Assembly: GCA_030220185.1 (NCBI GenBank)
Contig: JASPKZ010005705.1
Location: forward strand, 548,501-612,500
Reading direction: 5' to 3'
Length of the DNA stretch: 64,000 nucleotides
DNA from: Diploptera punctata
Lineage: Eukaryota > Arthropoda > Insecta > Blattodea > Blaberidae
Below, one piece after another: positions 1 through 10,978 of the stretch. The notes under the pieces are model-generated. The model had not been told where the DNA came from, searched no databases, and was given only the letters and a program-made list of their open reading frames with translations. Each line of letters starts with the position of its first letter. The stretch's first letter is position 1. The position numbers were made by a program, and so were the translations under genes.

Positions 1-240
1 ACTGTTCATCCGACATCCGTTGTACATGTCCATACCACTGTAAAGCTCTCTTTGTTATCCTAACGATAACAGTTTCTTTTGCATCCATTTCTTGTCCGAT
101 ATATGTATTTATAATATGTTGTAGCCTGGATATTCTCATACTTCTCCGTAATCCATCCATTTCTGTCGCCAAGATTATTTTCTGCGTCCTTTCATTTATT
201 GTCTAGCTTTCTGATCCATATGTAAGTATACTTTCTATTA
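1..240 (-). mobile_element. Non-LTR retrotransposon 3' fragment (RTE-like)
   Basis: The reverse strand gives, with stops and shifts, the C-terminal part of an RTE-like polyprotein: a GSESWTIN-type stretch, an EMDGLRRS-like block and then WYGHVQRM. The same order (EMDYLRRSARKS, then WLGHILRM) occurs in the better copy at 58.7-59.8 kb. No RT catalytic motif is present and the window edge cuts the element. It is a dead 3' fragment; the clade call rests on recognising the family. Confidence 0.6.
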
Positions 241-380
241 TTGTCTGTATACCAATTTCTATTCCATAAAAGACCATTCAGGGATCCAATCGCCTTACTT
301 GCAAAATCCGTTAATAGTATCTCTTTCACAAGTACCAGATCTATAACGGAGGAAAAATCAACGACACTAACACTTCATTC

Positions 381-545
381 GTACGATCTCCCACAAAATC
401 TGTGCGACGTGTTGCGCAACAAGTCGGTATCTCAAAAACCTCAGTACATAGGGCTACTAAACTATTGAAACTAAAGCCTTACAGAGTGACTATCGACACC
501 ACTTTCAACACCGGCTGTAACACAAAGGTTAATACTCATTATAAA
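381..545 (+). pseudogene. Mariner-type helix-turn-helix fragment
   Basis: One frame reads RSPTKSVRRVAQQVGISKTS followed by VHRATKLLKLKPYRVT. This resembles the DNA-binding HTH found at the front of many insect mariner/Tc1-like transposase relics (a 'RSP.KS.RR...Q.GIS..SV.R' pattern). The frame then loses similarity and stops at about 545. No DDE catalytic part and no terminal repeats were seen nearby. It is a short orphan piece; the superfamily call is from memory of the motif. Confidence 0.5.
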
Positions 546-2179
546 GGCTATCGGGTGCATATATAAGTAATGAATATTCATTCATTCCATTCATTTTGAG
601 AAGTTTCCTCATCATTGAGGGTTTTCTCCAACCAATCTTAGTAATTAAAGCAATGAATATTGGTAACATAATATAATGTAACATATTGGTAACATAATAA
701 TATATACGCGGGAATGTGCATTTGTTGTCTGCCAGAACCAGTCTTATGTGGGACGCACAACACTACTTTCCGACACACCAGTATATTCGGCAGTTCATTT
801 AACTGTACCGTTCCCTACAGTACTGCCAGGATTATGCTCCATAAATTTACAAAATACATTTAACACCATTTGTTTTTCACCACTCTTTAACAATTTCGCT
901 ATAAGGTGCTTTTTATAATTTTGATTACACATTTTATCACCCAGTTAAGTTACCATAAACTATATGATAGTGTTCATATTTGTAACTGACCTTCAACTTC
1001 CTCTCAAGAATCGATCAGTTTCAAACAAATGCGAATCTTTAGTTATTCTCCGACCTTCGAAGAAAGATGTATGTGTATACAGTATTCTGATCAACAATGG
1101 TTAACATAAATAGCTTTAAATACATAATTATATTAATATAATACATTATCTACTTTTTCGCTTCCGCTGACCTGTGCTTGAAGGAATAGCAGTAACTGCA
1201 GCAGTCATGCATTTTGGGGATTTCCCGTCCATTTGTTTTCCTCAAGTGTGTTTTCTAGGCTGGGCAGACTGTAGTTACAATATAAAAAACACACGATAAT
1301 AGATTGTATTTAGATAATGATACGAATTGTTAATGTTATGCTAATTTATTGTAACACAGTTGCTATGAAACATCACTCTAAAATTGAACATACATTATAT
1401 CAATCACTAGTGACAAATATTTCTCTAAATTCTGAGTAAATAAATGAAATCAGAAGAAATGGAATGGGCAATTTCTACAAACTTCAGTTAAAACAGATAT
1501 AATATAATGATTGAATACTGCCATATATACATTTACTTCAGAGAGTGTAAGTTATAGTAATAAACAAATATCAATGAAAATAATTGATCAAAATAACTGA
1601 GCATAGAGAATATAGGCCAAATACATATTTACTCAATAAAACGAGATTGTAAATTCCTACAATAAACAAATTCTAAGCAAACTGTGAACTGTGAAATAAA
1701 AAAAAACGAATTCTAGTAAAATATATAAAAAATAATATCAACATAATGAAAATATTAACGGTACAAAATCAAAGAGCAATTAAATGGCTAAAATTGACTG
1801 TCTTGTATTAAAACTAATTTATTAGAATAAATGAGAATAGAGTAGCTATAATATGTGATGTAGGAAATGGAGTGAGTAAATTACTGAAATAACAAATAAT
1901 TCTTAACCTGTAGTCATTAAAAAATCAAATTTTAGTAATCTACACAATTATAAAGTGAACATTGTCAAAAAGGGAAAAAAAAGTGTTTATAAACAGCAAG
2001 AATATAAATAAAAAAAGAAAAAGAAATATATTATAAACCAAAATTTGAACAACAATGTAGCTCAAAATTATAAATAAAGCAATACAAAATAAGCACAAGG
2101 AATAAAGAAGACTAATTATTTATTTAATTCAGTAAAATAGCTATCCCAAGTAAAATGAAACATAACAATTGTATTAATG
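546..2179. other. AT-rich intergenic stretch
   Basis: No reading frame of note and no recognisable repeat or RNA gene. Strongly AT-rich with many poly-A and poly-T runs. From about 1980 onward it leads into the satellite array, whose outermost degenerate units begin near 2180. Confidence 0.6.
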
Positions 2180-5100
2180 TCGCTCTGACTACCGAGGGAG
2201 AAATTATAAGTGCAGCAAGAGATGAAATAGTCATACAATATGATCCTTGACAACCTAGAGAGAACCATATCGAGATCCTCGAACAGCAGCAGAGGCATCC
2301 ACAACACACGCCTCCAACACTCGAGAGAGCAACTTGAAGAATACTAAGGTCCTCCGGTGGAAAAAACAGACGAAAAACATACCATAACATTCACTAACCA
2401 GACAGCAATTTGAATAATATAGGACCCTTCATGAGACAAGATTCGACAAAATCACACAGCATTTTCACCAACTCCCGAGGGAGAAACTCGAAAAATATCG
2501 GAACCCTCAGGTGGGTGAAGAGGCGAAAACGTCCCCCAACATTTTCTCCGACTCCCGAGAGAGAAACTTGAAGAAAATCGGGATCCTCCGGTGGGAGAAG
2601 AGGCGAAAACATCCCACAACATTTTCCCCGACTCCCGAGGAAGAAATTTGAACAATATCGAGATCCTCCAGTGAGAGAAGAGGCGAAAACATCCCACAAC
2701 ATTTTCCCCGACCCCTGAAGGAGAAACTTGAACTATATTGGGATCCTCCAGTGGGATAAGAGGCGAACACATCCCACAACATTATCCCCGACTCCCGAGG
2801 GAGAAAAGTGAACAATATCGGGAACCTCCAGTGAGAGAAGAGGCTAAAACATCCCACAACATTTTTCCCGACTCCCGAGGGAGAAACTTGAACAATATCG
2901 GGATCCTCCAATGGGAGAAGAGGCGAAAACATCCCACAACATTTTCCCCGATTCCCGATGGAGAAAATTGAACAATATCGGGATCCTCCAAGGGGAGAAG
3001 AGGCGAAAACATCCCACAACATTTTCCCCGACTCCCGAGGGAGAAACGTGAAGAAAATCGGGACCCTCCGGTGGGAGAAGAGGCGAAAACATCCCACAAC
3101 ATTTTTCCCGACATCCGAGGGAGAAACTTGAACAATATCGGGATCCTCCAGTGGGAGAAGAGGCGAAAACATCCCACAACATTTTTCCCGACTCCCGAGG
3201 GAGAAACGTGAATAAAATCGGGATCCTTCAGTGGGAGAAGAGGCGAAAACATCCCACAACATTTTCCCCGACTCCCGAGGGAGAAAATTGAACAATATCG
3301 GGATCCTCCAGTGGGAGAAGAGGCGAAAACATCCCACAACATTTTCCCCGACACTCGAGGGAAAAACTTAAAAATCGGGATCCTCCAGTGGGAGAAGAGA
3401 CGAAAACATCCCACAACATTTTCCCCGACTCGCGAGGGAGAAAACTGAACAATATCGGGATTCTCCAGTGGGAGATGAGGCGAAAACATCCCACAATATT
3501 TTCCCCGACTCCCGAGGGAGAAACGTGAAGAAAATCGGGATCCTCCAGTGGGGGAAGAGGCCAGAACATCCCACAACATTTTCCCCGACTACCGAGGGAG
3601 AAAATTGGACAATATCGGGATCCTCCAGTGGGAGAAAAGGCGAAAACGTCCCACAACATTTTGCCCGACTCGCGAGGGAGAAAATTGAACAATATCGGGA
3701 TCCTCCAGTGGGAGAAGAGGCGAAAACATCCACAACATTTTCCCCCACTCCCGAGGGAAAAACTTGAAAATCAGGATCCTCCAGTGGAGACGAGGCGACA
3801 ACATCCCACAACATTTTCCCCGACTCGCGAGGGAGAAAATTGAACAATATCGGGATCCTCCAGTGGGAGAAGAGGCGAAAACGTCCCACAACTATTTCCC
3901 CGATTCCCGAGGGAGAAAATTGAACAATATCGGGATTCTCCAGTGGGAGATGAGGCGAAAACATCCCACAACATTTTCCCCGACTCCCGAGGGAGAAACG
4001 TGAAGAAAATCGGGATCCTCCAGTGGGAGAAGAGGCGAAAACATCCCACAACATTTTCCTCGACTCCCGAGAGAAAATTGAAGAGTATCGGGATCCTCCA
4101 GTGGGATAAGAGGCGAAAACTTCCCACAACATTTTCCTCGACTCCCGAGGGAGAAAATTGAACAATATCGTGATCCTCCAGTTGGAGAAGAGGCGAAAAC
4201 GTCCCACAACATTTTCCCCGACTCCCGAGGGAGAAACTTGAACAATATCGGGATCCTCCAGTGGGAGAAGAGGCGAAAACATCCCACAAAATTTTCCCCG
4301 ACTCCCGAGGGAGAAAATTGAACAATATCGGGATCCTCCAGTGGGAGAAGAGGCGAAAACATCCCACAACATTTTCCCCGACTCCCGAGGGACAAACTTA
4401 AACAATATCGGGATCCTCCAGTGGGAGATGAGGCGAAAACATCCCACAACATTTTCCCCGACTCCCGAGGGAGAAACGTGAAGAAAATCGGGATCCTCCA
4501 GTGGGAGAAGAGGCGAAAACATTACACAACATTTTCCCCGATTTCCGAGGGAGAAAATTGAACAATATCGGTATCCTCCAGTGGGAGAAGAGGCGAAAAC
4601 ATCCCACAACATTTTCCTCGACTCCCGAGAGAAAATTGAAGAGTATCGGGATCCTCCAGTGGGAGAAGAGGCGAAAACTTCCCACAACATTTTCCTCGAC
4701 TCCCGAGGGAGAAAATTGAACAATATCGTGATCCTCCAGTTGGAGAAGAGGCGAAAACGTCCCACAACATTTTCCCCGACTCCCGAGGGAGAAACTTGAA
4801 CAATATCGGGATCCTCCAGTGGGAGAAGAGGCGAAAACATCCCACAAAATTTTCCCCGACTCCCGAGGGAGAAAATTGAACAATATCGGGATCCTCCAGT
4901 GGGAGAAGAGGCGAAAACATCCCACAACATTTTCCCCGACTCCCGAGGGAGAAACTTAAACAATATCGGGATCTTCCAGTGGGAGAAGAGGCGAAAACAT
5001 CCCACATTTTCCCCGACTCCCGAGGGAGAAAATTGAACAACATCGGGATCCTCCAGTGGGAGAAGAAGCGAAAAAATCCCACATTTTCCCCGACTTCCGA

Positions 5101-7280
5101 GGGAGATACCTGAAGAACATCGGGATCCTCCAGTGGGAGAAGAGGCGAAAACATCCCACAACATTTTCTTCCGACTTCCCAGGGAGAAACATGAACAATA
5201 TCGGTATCCTCCAGTGGGAGAAGAGGCTAAAACTTCCCACAACATTTTCCTCGACTCCCGAGGGAGAAAATTGAAGAGTATCGGGATCCTCCAGTGGGAT
5301 AAGAGGCGAAAACTTCCCACAACATTTTCCTCGACTCCCGAGGGAGAAAATTGAACAATATCGTGATCCTCCAGTTGGAGAAGAGGCGAAAACGTCCCAC
5401 AACATTTTCCCCGACTCCCGAGGGAGAAACTTGAACAATATCGGGATCCTCCAGTGGGAGAAGAGGCGAAAACATCCCACAAATTTTCCCCGACTCCCGA
5501 GGGAGAAAATTGAACAATATCGGGATCCTCCAGTGGGAGAAGAGGCGAAAACATCCCACAACATTTTCCCCGATTTCCGAGGGAGAAAATTGAACAATAT
5601 CGGTATCCTCCAGTGGGAGAAGAGGCGAAAACATCCCACAACATTTTCCTCGACTCCCGAGGGAGAAAATTGAAGAGTATCGGGATCCTCCAGTGGGAGA
5701 AGAGGCGAAAACTTCCCACAACATTTTCCTCGACTCCCGAGGGAGAAAATTGAACAATATCGTGATCCTCCAGTTGGAGAAGAGGCGAAAACGTCCCACA
5801 ACATTTTCCCCGACTCCCGAGGGAGAAACTTGAACAATATCGGGTATCCTCCAGTGGGAAAGAGGCGAAAACATCCCACATTTTCCCCGACTCCCGAGGG
5901 AGAAAATTAGAAGGCAACATCGGGATCCTCCAGTGGGAGAAGAGGCGAAAACATCCCACAACATTTTCCCCGACTCCCGAGGGAGAAACTTGAACAATAT
6001 CGGGATCCTCCAGTGGGAGAAGAGGCGAAAACATCCCACAACATTTTCCCCGACTCCCGAGGGAGAAACAAGAATAATATCGGGATCCTCCAGTGGGAGA
6101 AGAGGCGAAAACATCCCACAACATTTTCCCCGACTCCCGAGGGAGAAACAAGAATAATATCGGGATCCTCCAGTGGGAGAAGAGGCGAAAACATCCCACA
6201 ACATTTTCCCCGACTCCCGAGGGAGAAACATGAAGAATATCGGGATCCTCCAGTGGGAGAAGAGGTGAAAACATCCCACAACATTTTCCCCGACTCCCGA
6301 GGGAGAAACATCGAAAAATATCGGGATCCTCCAGTGGGAGAAGAGGCGAAAAACCTCCCACAACATTTTCCCCGACTCCCGAGGGAGAAACTTGAAGAAT
6401 ATCGGGATCCTCCAGTGGGAGAAGAGGCGAAAACATCCCACAACATTTTCCCCGACTCCCGAGGGAGAAACTTGAAGAATATCGGGATCCTCCAGTGGGA
6501 GAAGAGGCGAAAACATCCCACAACATTTTCCCCGACTTCCGAGGGAGAAACGTGAACAATATCGGGATCCTCCAGTGGGAGAAGAGGCGAAAACATCCCA
6601 CAACATTTTCCCCGACTCCCGAGGGAGAAACGTGAACAATATCGGGATCCTCCAGTGGGAGAAGAGGCGAAAACATCCCACAACATTTTCCCCGACTCCC
6701 GAGGGAGAAACTTGAACAATATCGGGATCCTCCAGTGGGAGAAGAGGCGAAAACATCCCACAACATTTTCCTCCCCGACTCCCGAGGGAGAAACAAGAAC
6801 AATATCGGGATCCTCCAGTGGGAGAAGAGGCGAAAACATCCCACAACATTTTCCCCGACTCCCGAGGGAGAAACAAGAATAATATCGGGATCCTCCAGTG
6901 GGAGAAGAGGCGAAAACATCCCACAACATTTTCCCCGACTCCCGAGGGAGAAACAAGAATAATATCGGGATCCTCCAGTGGGAGAAGAGGCGAAAACATC
7001 CCACAACATTTTCCCCGACTCCCGAGGGAGAAACTTGAACAATATCGGGATCCTCCAGTGGGAGAAGAGGCGAAAACATCCCACAACATTTTCCCCGACT
7101 CCCGAGGGAGAAACGTAAAGAATATCGGGATCCTCCAGTGGGAGAAGAGGCGAAAATGTCCCACAATATGCTCCCGGACTCTCGGGGAATAACTTCCATA
7201 GGCTATCAAATGGCTCCTCCATTGGTGTATAGGTGTGAGCTTCTCACAGTATTTTCTCCCACTCACGAGCGTTCTTACTG
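2180..7280. repeat. 80-bp tandem satellite array, about 63 units
   Basis: A head-to-tail repeat of about 80 bp. Each unit holds GGGATCCTCCAGTGGGAGAA, then GAGGCGAAAACATCCCACAA, then a CCCCGACTCCCGAGGGAG block, then a variable dozen bases ending in AATATC. It is GC-richer than its surroundings. Units near 2180-2500 and the last at 7200-7280 are badly decayed, while 5930-7190 is nearly uniform, as expected from unequal exchange. The unit contains short inverted repeats (GTGGGA/TCCCAC; CTCCC/GGGAG). Long apparent reading frames on both strands, up to 1,284 codons at 3368-7222 on minus, arise because the minus-strand unit lacks stop codons in all three frames. I treat them as non-coding. Confidence 0.95.
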
Positions 7281-7547
7281 AAGATTTCTGCATTTCCAGT
7301 GACATAAAGGATAGATTGATACTAAAGACGCCTAAACCCTCCACAATAATCCGGATACTTCTACAAGAATAGTGCAGAGTACATGCAATACCTTGTTCTA
7401 TTTTTAATTGTTTGCATGTCGCAACATTATAAATTGTTCTCTGTGACAGTAATTATGTTGAAAGCAGTTAATTTTAATGTCAGATTTATCTGTATTATCA
7501 CTGACATTAAGTCATTGATAGATTAGTTCATACTTCAGGTGAATACT

Positions 7548-7965
7548 CACAATTTTAAGCAATATCTTCAAATATTGTAAATAAATATTCTGTGTGAACT
7601 GTGTTCTGTTCGTATGTAAACGTAATGCTAATAATTTTAAATAGTAAGTTCAATTCACGTATATATACATAAACGTAGTGTATAAATATGTTTAATTGTA
7701 TAACTTCCTCATAGATAATGTAATTCTTTACAAAGCACATTGTTTAACGCCAAGCAATACTAACACAATTTCAAGCCACATCTTCAAATAATGTATATAT
7801 ACACGTTTTGTGGTGAACTGTTAGTCGTGTTTATGAATCAACATAATGCTAATAATTTTAAATAGCAACTTTAATGTGTGTAAATATATCTTAACATAGT
7901 GTATAGTTAGATTTAATTGTGTAATTTTGTCGTAGTTAATGTAATTCTGGATCAATAATGAATTC
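7548..7965. repeat. Diverged tandem duplication, offset about 216-221 bp
   Basis: Two adjacent copies (about 7548-7763 and 7764-7965) share ordered blocks: ATCTTCAAAT at 7564 and 7780, GTGAACTGT, AATGCTAATAATTTTAAATA at 7624 and 7845, and a shared 3' block ending TAATGTAATTCT. The offset grows from 216 to 221 bp through small indels. It is AT-rich with no coding potential. It lies just outside the satellite edge. Confidence 0.8.
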
Positions 7966-8171
7966 TTTATCATTAATGAATACTTAGCTTGTAAATATTA
8001 TAAATATTATAAAATCAATTTTGTTTCCTTTTATGAAAGATACAAGGGTGCAGCATAGGTCAATTAAGCGAAAATGAAAATATATTATTTTCTGTAGCTT
8101 ACAACATCTATATTAAAAAAAACAACTACTGAAATTGTTCATGCAGTAGTGCTTGAGATTATATTCTGAAG

Positions 8172-8206
8172 GTCACACTACCTCGAGACCACAACGGTGG
8201 ACATCT
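8172..8206 (-). repeat. Scrap of SINE family A head
   Basis: CTACCTCGAGACCACAACGG followed by TGGACA is the 5' tRNA-like end of SINE family A, complete copies of which lie at 27.0, 35.7 and 37.3 kb. Only about 35 bp are recognisable. Confidence 0.5.
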
Positions 8207-8349
8207 TTTTATATAAAAGTACACTTAGTGACAAAAAGAATGGGCCGACTTATGATGTCAAATATTTTAAGTTCCAACGCGCGATTCACATGAGTAAAAT
8301 AATTGCACAATAGAGCTACCAATACATTTCCCTTCTCCCTTTGAAGAGT

Positions 8350-8445
8350 ATTCTTTCAAGCGCAATTAACCAGCGTGCGCTTAACTCAGTGCTTAGTGAT
8401 TTGGTTCGTATGCAAAAATCACAGGTTCGATTCCCGTTGAAGTTA
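8350..8445 (+). repeat. tRNA-like SINE head fragment
   Basis: CTTAACTCAGTGCTTAGTG resembles a pol III A box. It is followed about 40 bp later by GGTTCGATTCCCG, a good B box. The spacing fits a tRNA-derived SINE promoter. There is no cloverleaf acceptor pairing, so it is not called a tRNA gene. Confidence 0.45.
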
Positions 8446-8519
8446 ACGTTTTAAATTGTTAAAATGCTTTCTATTTTATTCTGTCTGTCCATTCTTAAAG
8501 AAAAAAGTATTAACTATTT

Positions 8520-9060
8520 GGAAGTATTACTATTATTATTATTTATTTATTTATTTACAAACAGGTTTACAATGTAATAAAATATCTTCCTGTGCCCAAA
8601 GCATTTTAAATTTTTATCTTCTTTCTCCGTTCTTCTCCATCTTCACATTCAAATTCTTCCAGACCTAGCTCCCTCATACCTCTTCTTATATCATCCATCC
8701 ATTTAAATCTAGGTGGACCTCTCTTTCCTTTTCCAGGTGGAATCCATTCCAAAGCTTGTCTGTCTAATCTTTTCTTTGGCATCCTACGTGTATGACCATA
8801 CCATTCTAGTGTCTGTATCTCACAAAATCTAATATTGAATTTTGGACTTTCATTTGTTGTCTGATGATTATATTTCTGGTATTTTTCCAATTTATAATGT
8901 CTAGCTGAGCGCCTAGAACAATCCATTTCAATAGACATCAGCTTCAAACTCAAATTTATATTCAACTGCCAAGTTTCTGCAGCGTATGTAAGCGTGCTCC
9001 AAATTATAGATTTATAAATTTCTAATATGGTATCCATTCATATGTTCTTATCTCACATAA
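8520..9060 (-). mobile_element. RTE-like non-LTR 3' end with ATT-type tail
   Basis: A 143-codon open stretch (8606-9037) reads SIEMDCSRRSARHYKLEKYQ, then LEWYGHTRRMPKKRL, then a GKRGPPRFKWMDDIRRGMRE block. These are the C-terminal signatures of the RTE-like elements in this window. The RT domain is missing, so this is a 5'-truncated copy. On its 3' side (8527-8560) sits an ATT/TTTA microsatellite, as expected for an RTE-type tail. Confidence 0.75.
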
Positions 9061-9197
9061 AACACTGTTTAACATTGTTATTACTGATCTGACGTTTTGA
9101 ATTCTATATTTTATGTCATTTTCTTGGGTACATTTTGAGTTAATTTTGATCCCTAGTTAGGCTAATTACATTCATCACATCCTTTGATACATCCCAT

Positions 9198-9217
9198 TAT
9201 TACTATTATTATTATTA

Positions 9218-9252
<35 letters not shown>

Positions 9253-9326
9253 TATTATTACTATGGATGATGGACAATAATAATAATAATATAATAATAA
9301 TAATATAATAATAATAATAATAATAA
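9198..9326. repeat. Paired (ATT)n and (AAT)n runs, potential hairpin
   Basis: An ATT run (9198-9261) and a complementary AAT run (9276-9326) are separated by about 15 bp (ATGGATGATGGAC). The strand could fold into a long hairpin. SINE D abuts the right end. Confidence 0.8.
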
Positions 9327-9635
9327 GGGCACGCCGTAGCGTAGTGGTTAAGGCACTGAGCTACAAGCCGGAGGGTCGAGGGTTCAAGTCCCGTTGGGGT
9401 CAGGATTTTTAAACTGACCCAAACCCTCTGGCGGCACTATGGCCCTGGGGTCGACTCAGCCTCTAACTGAAATGAGTACCAGACGCTTGTTCTGGGGTAA
9501 AGGCGGCCGTCACGCAGGGCTGACAACCCGGCTGACATAAAGTGTCGATTGTCTAGAAAAAGTGGGAGCCTTAACCTCCTACTTCCCCAAGGGCCTCCTG
9601 AGGCCTGTTGTGGGATCACTTTTACCTTTAATTTT
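9327..9635 (+). repeat. SINE family D, near complete
   Basis: A tRNA-like head (GGGCACGCCGTAGCGTAGTG, A box TAGCGTAGTGG; B box GGTTCAAGTCC at about 9390) is followed by a body of about 230 bp with no coding sense and an AT-rich end. A diverged piece of the same body recurs at 53.6 kb, which shows it is a dispersed family. The head lacks a full acceptor stem partner downstream, so it is not a tRNA gene. Confidence 0.75.
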
Positions 9636-10784
9636 TATTATTGTCCATCATTTATGGGCTATTATTATGCTGGACTTCACATATAGCCTATAAACTAAAT
9701 ACTTTAATTGAAGGGTGGAACTTTTTCCTCACCAATATGTAATAAATAAATAAACACATAAATATAGTAAGCTATATTATATTTTATTACGTAAATTTAT
9801 AGCATTATTATTAAAACATGGTACTGCACACACAAATTTATACCGGTACCTAAATAGAGTTTACGAAGGCAGGAATATTACTTAATATAGTGTAAAGTGG
9901 ACGTATATTACGTGGCAGGAATTAAATGTTAGAGCACTTATAGGATATATTTTGCGAAAATACAAAAAAAAAATATATTGTTGAAGTTTTCGAACCCTGG
10001 ATTTCATACATATTTCATCTTCTTGTAAGTGGTTTAATATTCTACGCTACTCGAACATCGGACACTAGATGCCTAATATTGTTTGTCTTGTACCTTTGCA
10101 CTATGAACGAGAGTTCAACTTTATTTGAAATGTTGCAATTTGAGTAAAATTGCATTTGTCGAACGCTCGTAAATATCTAGAAACATGTCTCCTTCATTGT
10201 TCTTTAACTATCTAAGACGATTAAAACCAAATACAGCGTATTTAAAACATTTAACAGTGCGTTACCTCGTGAATCACAGCTTTAGCTTTTTGAGCATGCG
10301 CAGTGGGCCTTAACAGGGAGTCTGCTTTTTGAAGCGGCTAATTCTTTTTGTCGCTAAGTGTACATTATTATGTATTTCCGTATTCCAAAGCCACCCAATG
10401 CACTTCTTGTCCTTTGGGTACCGCGGTAGGGGAGTAGATGGTATTAATGTGGTCTATTTTCAATGTAAGCTCCGGTTCGATAAAGCAATTTTCGTAGATG
10501 ATATACAGGCCTACGTGTGTTGTGTGCACAGAGGAGTATAGTATGTTTAAGTATTTGTGTATTTAACTTTGTTGTATGAGATGGATTGTGATGATAAAGA
10601 GAAGAAATAAGATGAAATCCGGTATCGGGACATACCCAAGGTGTACTCCTAAGAAAACCAAGGGTATCGCCAGACTGATTGTCCCCATCCGACAGACGAA
10701 TCGCTAAGAACAGTATCGCATTTGCCTTCTCAACATATGTATTGAGGAGAGGTTTGGAATTTAATCCGGACATCAGATGTGCAA
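9636..10784. other. No recognised feature
   Basis: Only short frames with no family I recognise. Contains a small A-run at 9966-9976 and ordinary unique-looking DNA. Confidence 0.5.
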
Positions 10785-10978
10785 TCTATTCCATAGTGTT
10801 CTGCCCTAGGGCAGGTCCTTCACTGCAATCATAGCATTTTCAACATATGTTTTACAGTTTTACTAGGGAATTATAGCTGTGGTAGCTTTCCGTTACTTTC
10901 CACATCGGTGAAAATGATAATTATGATGATGATAAGAATGATTATGATGGCCAGATGATGTTCGGAGATCTTTTGGGC

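Noticed and set aside
241..468. A 75-codon frame at 241-468
   Set aside because: A neighbouring frame over the same bases carries the recognisable mariner-type HTH; this frame is a shadow.
3368..7222. A 1,284-codon protein on the minus strand, and other long frames in 2394-7344
   Set aside because: They are produced by the 80-bp satellite. All three antisense frames are stop-free, indels do not respect frame, and overlapping frames on both strands are equally long.
2180..7280. CRISPR array
   Set aside because: The 80-bp units are contiguous, with no unique spacers and no cas genes, in eukaryotic DNA.
2180..7280. Hammerhead ribozyme in the satellite unit, as in some animal satellites
   Set aside because: No CUGANGA core in the unit; only GAAA-type strings and short GC stems.
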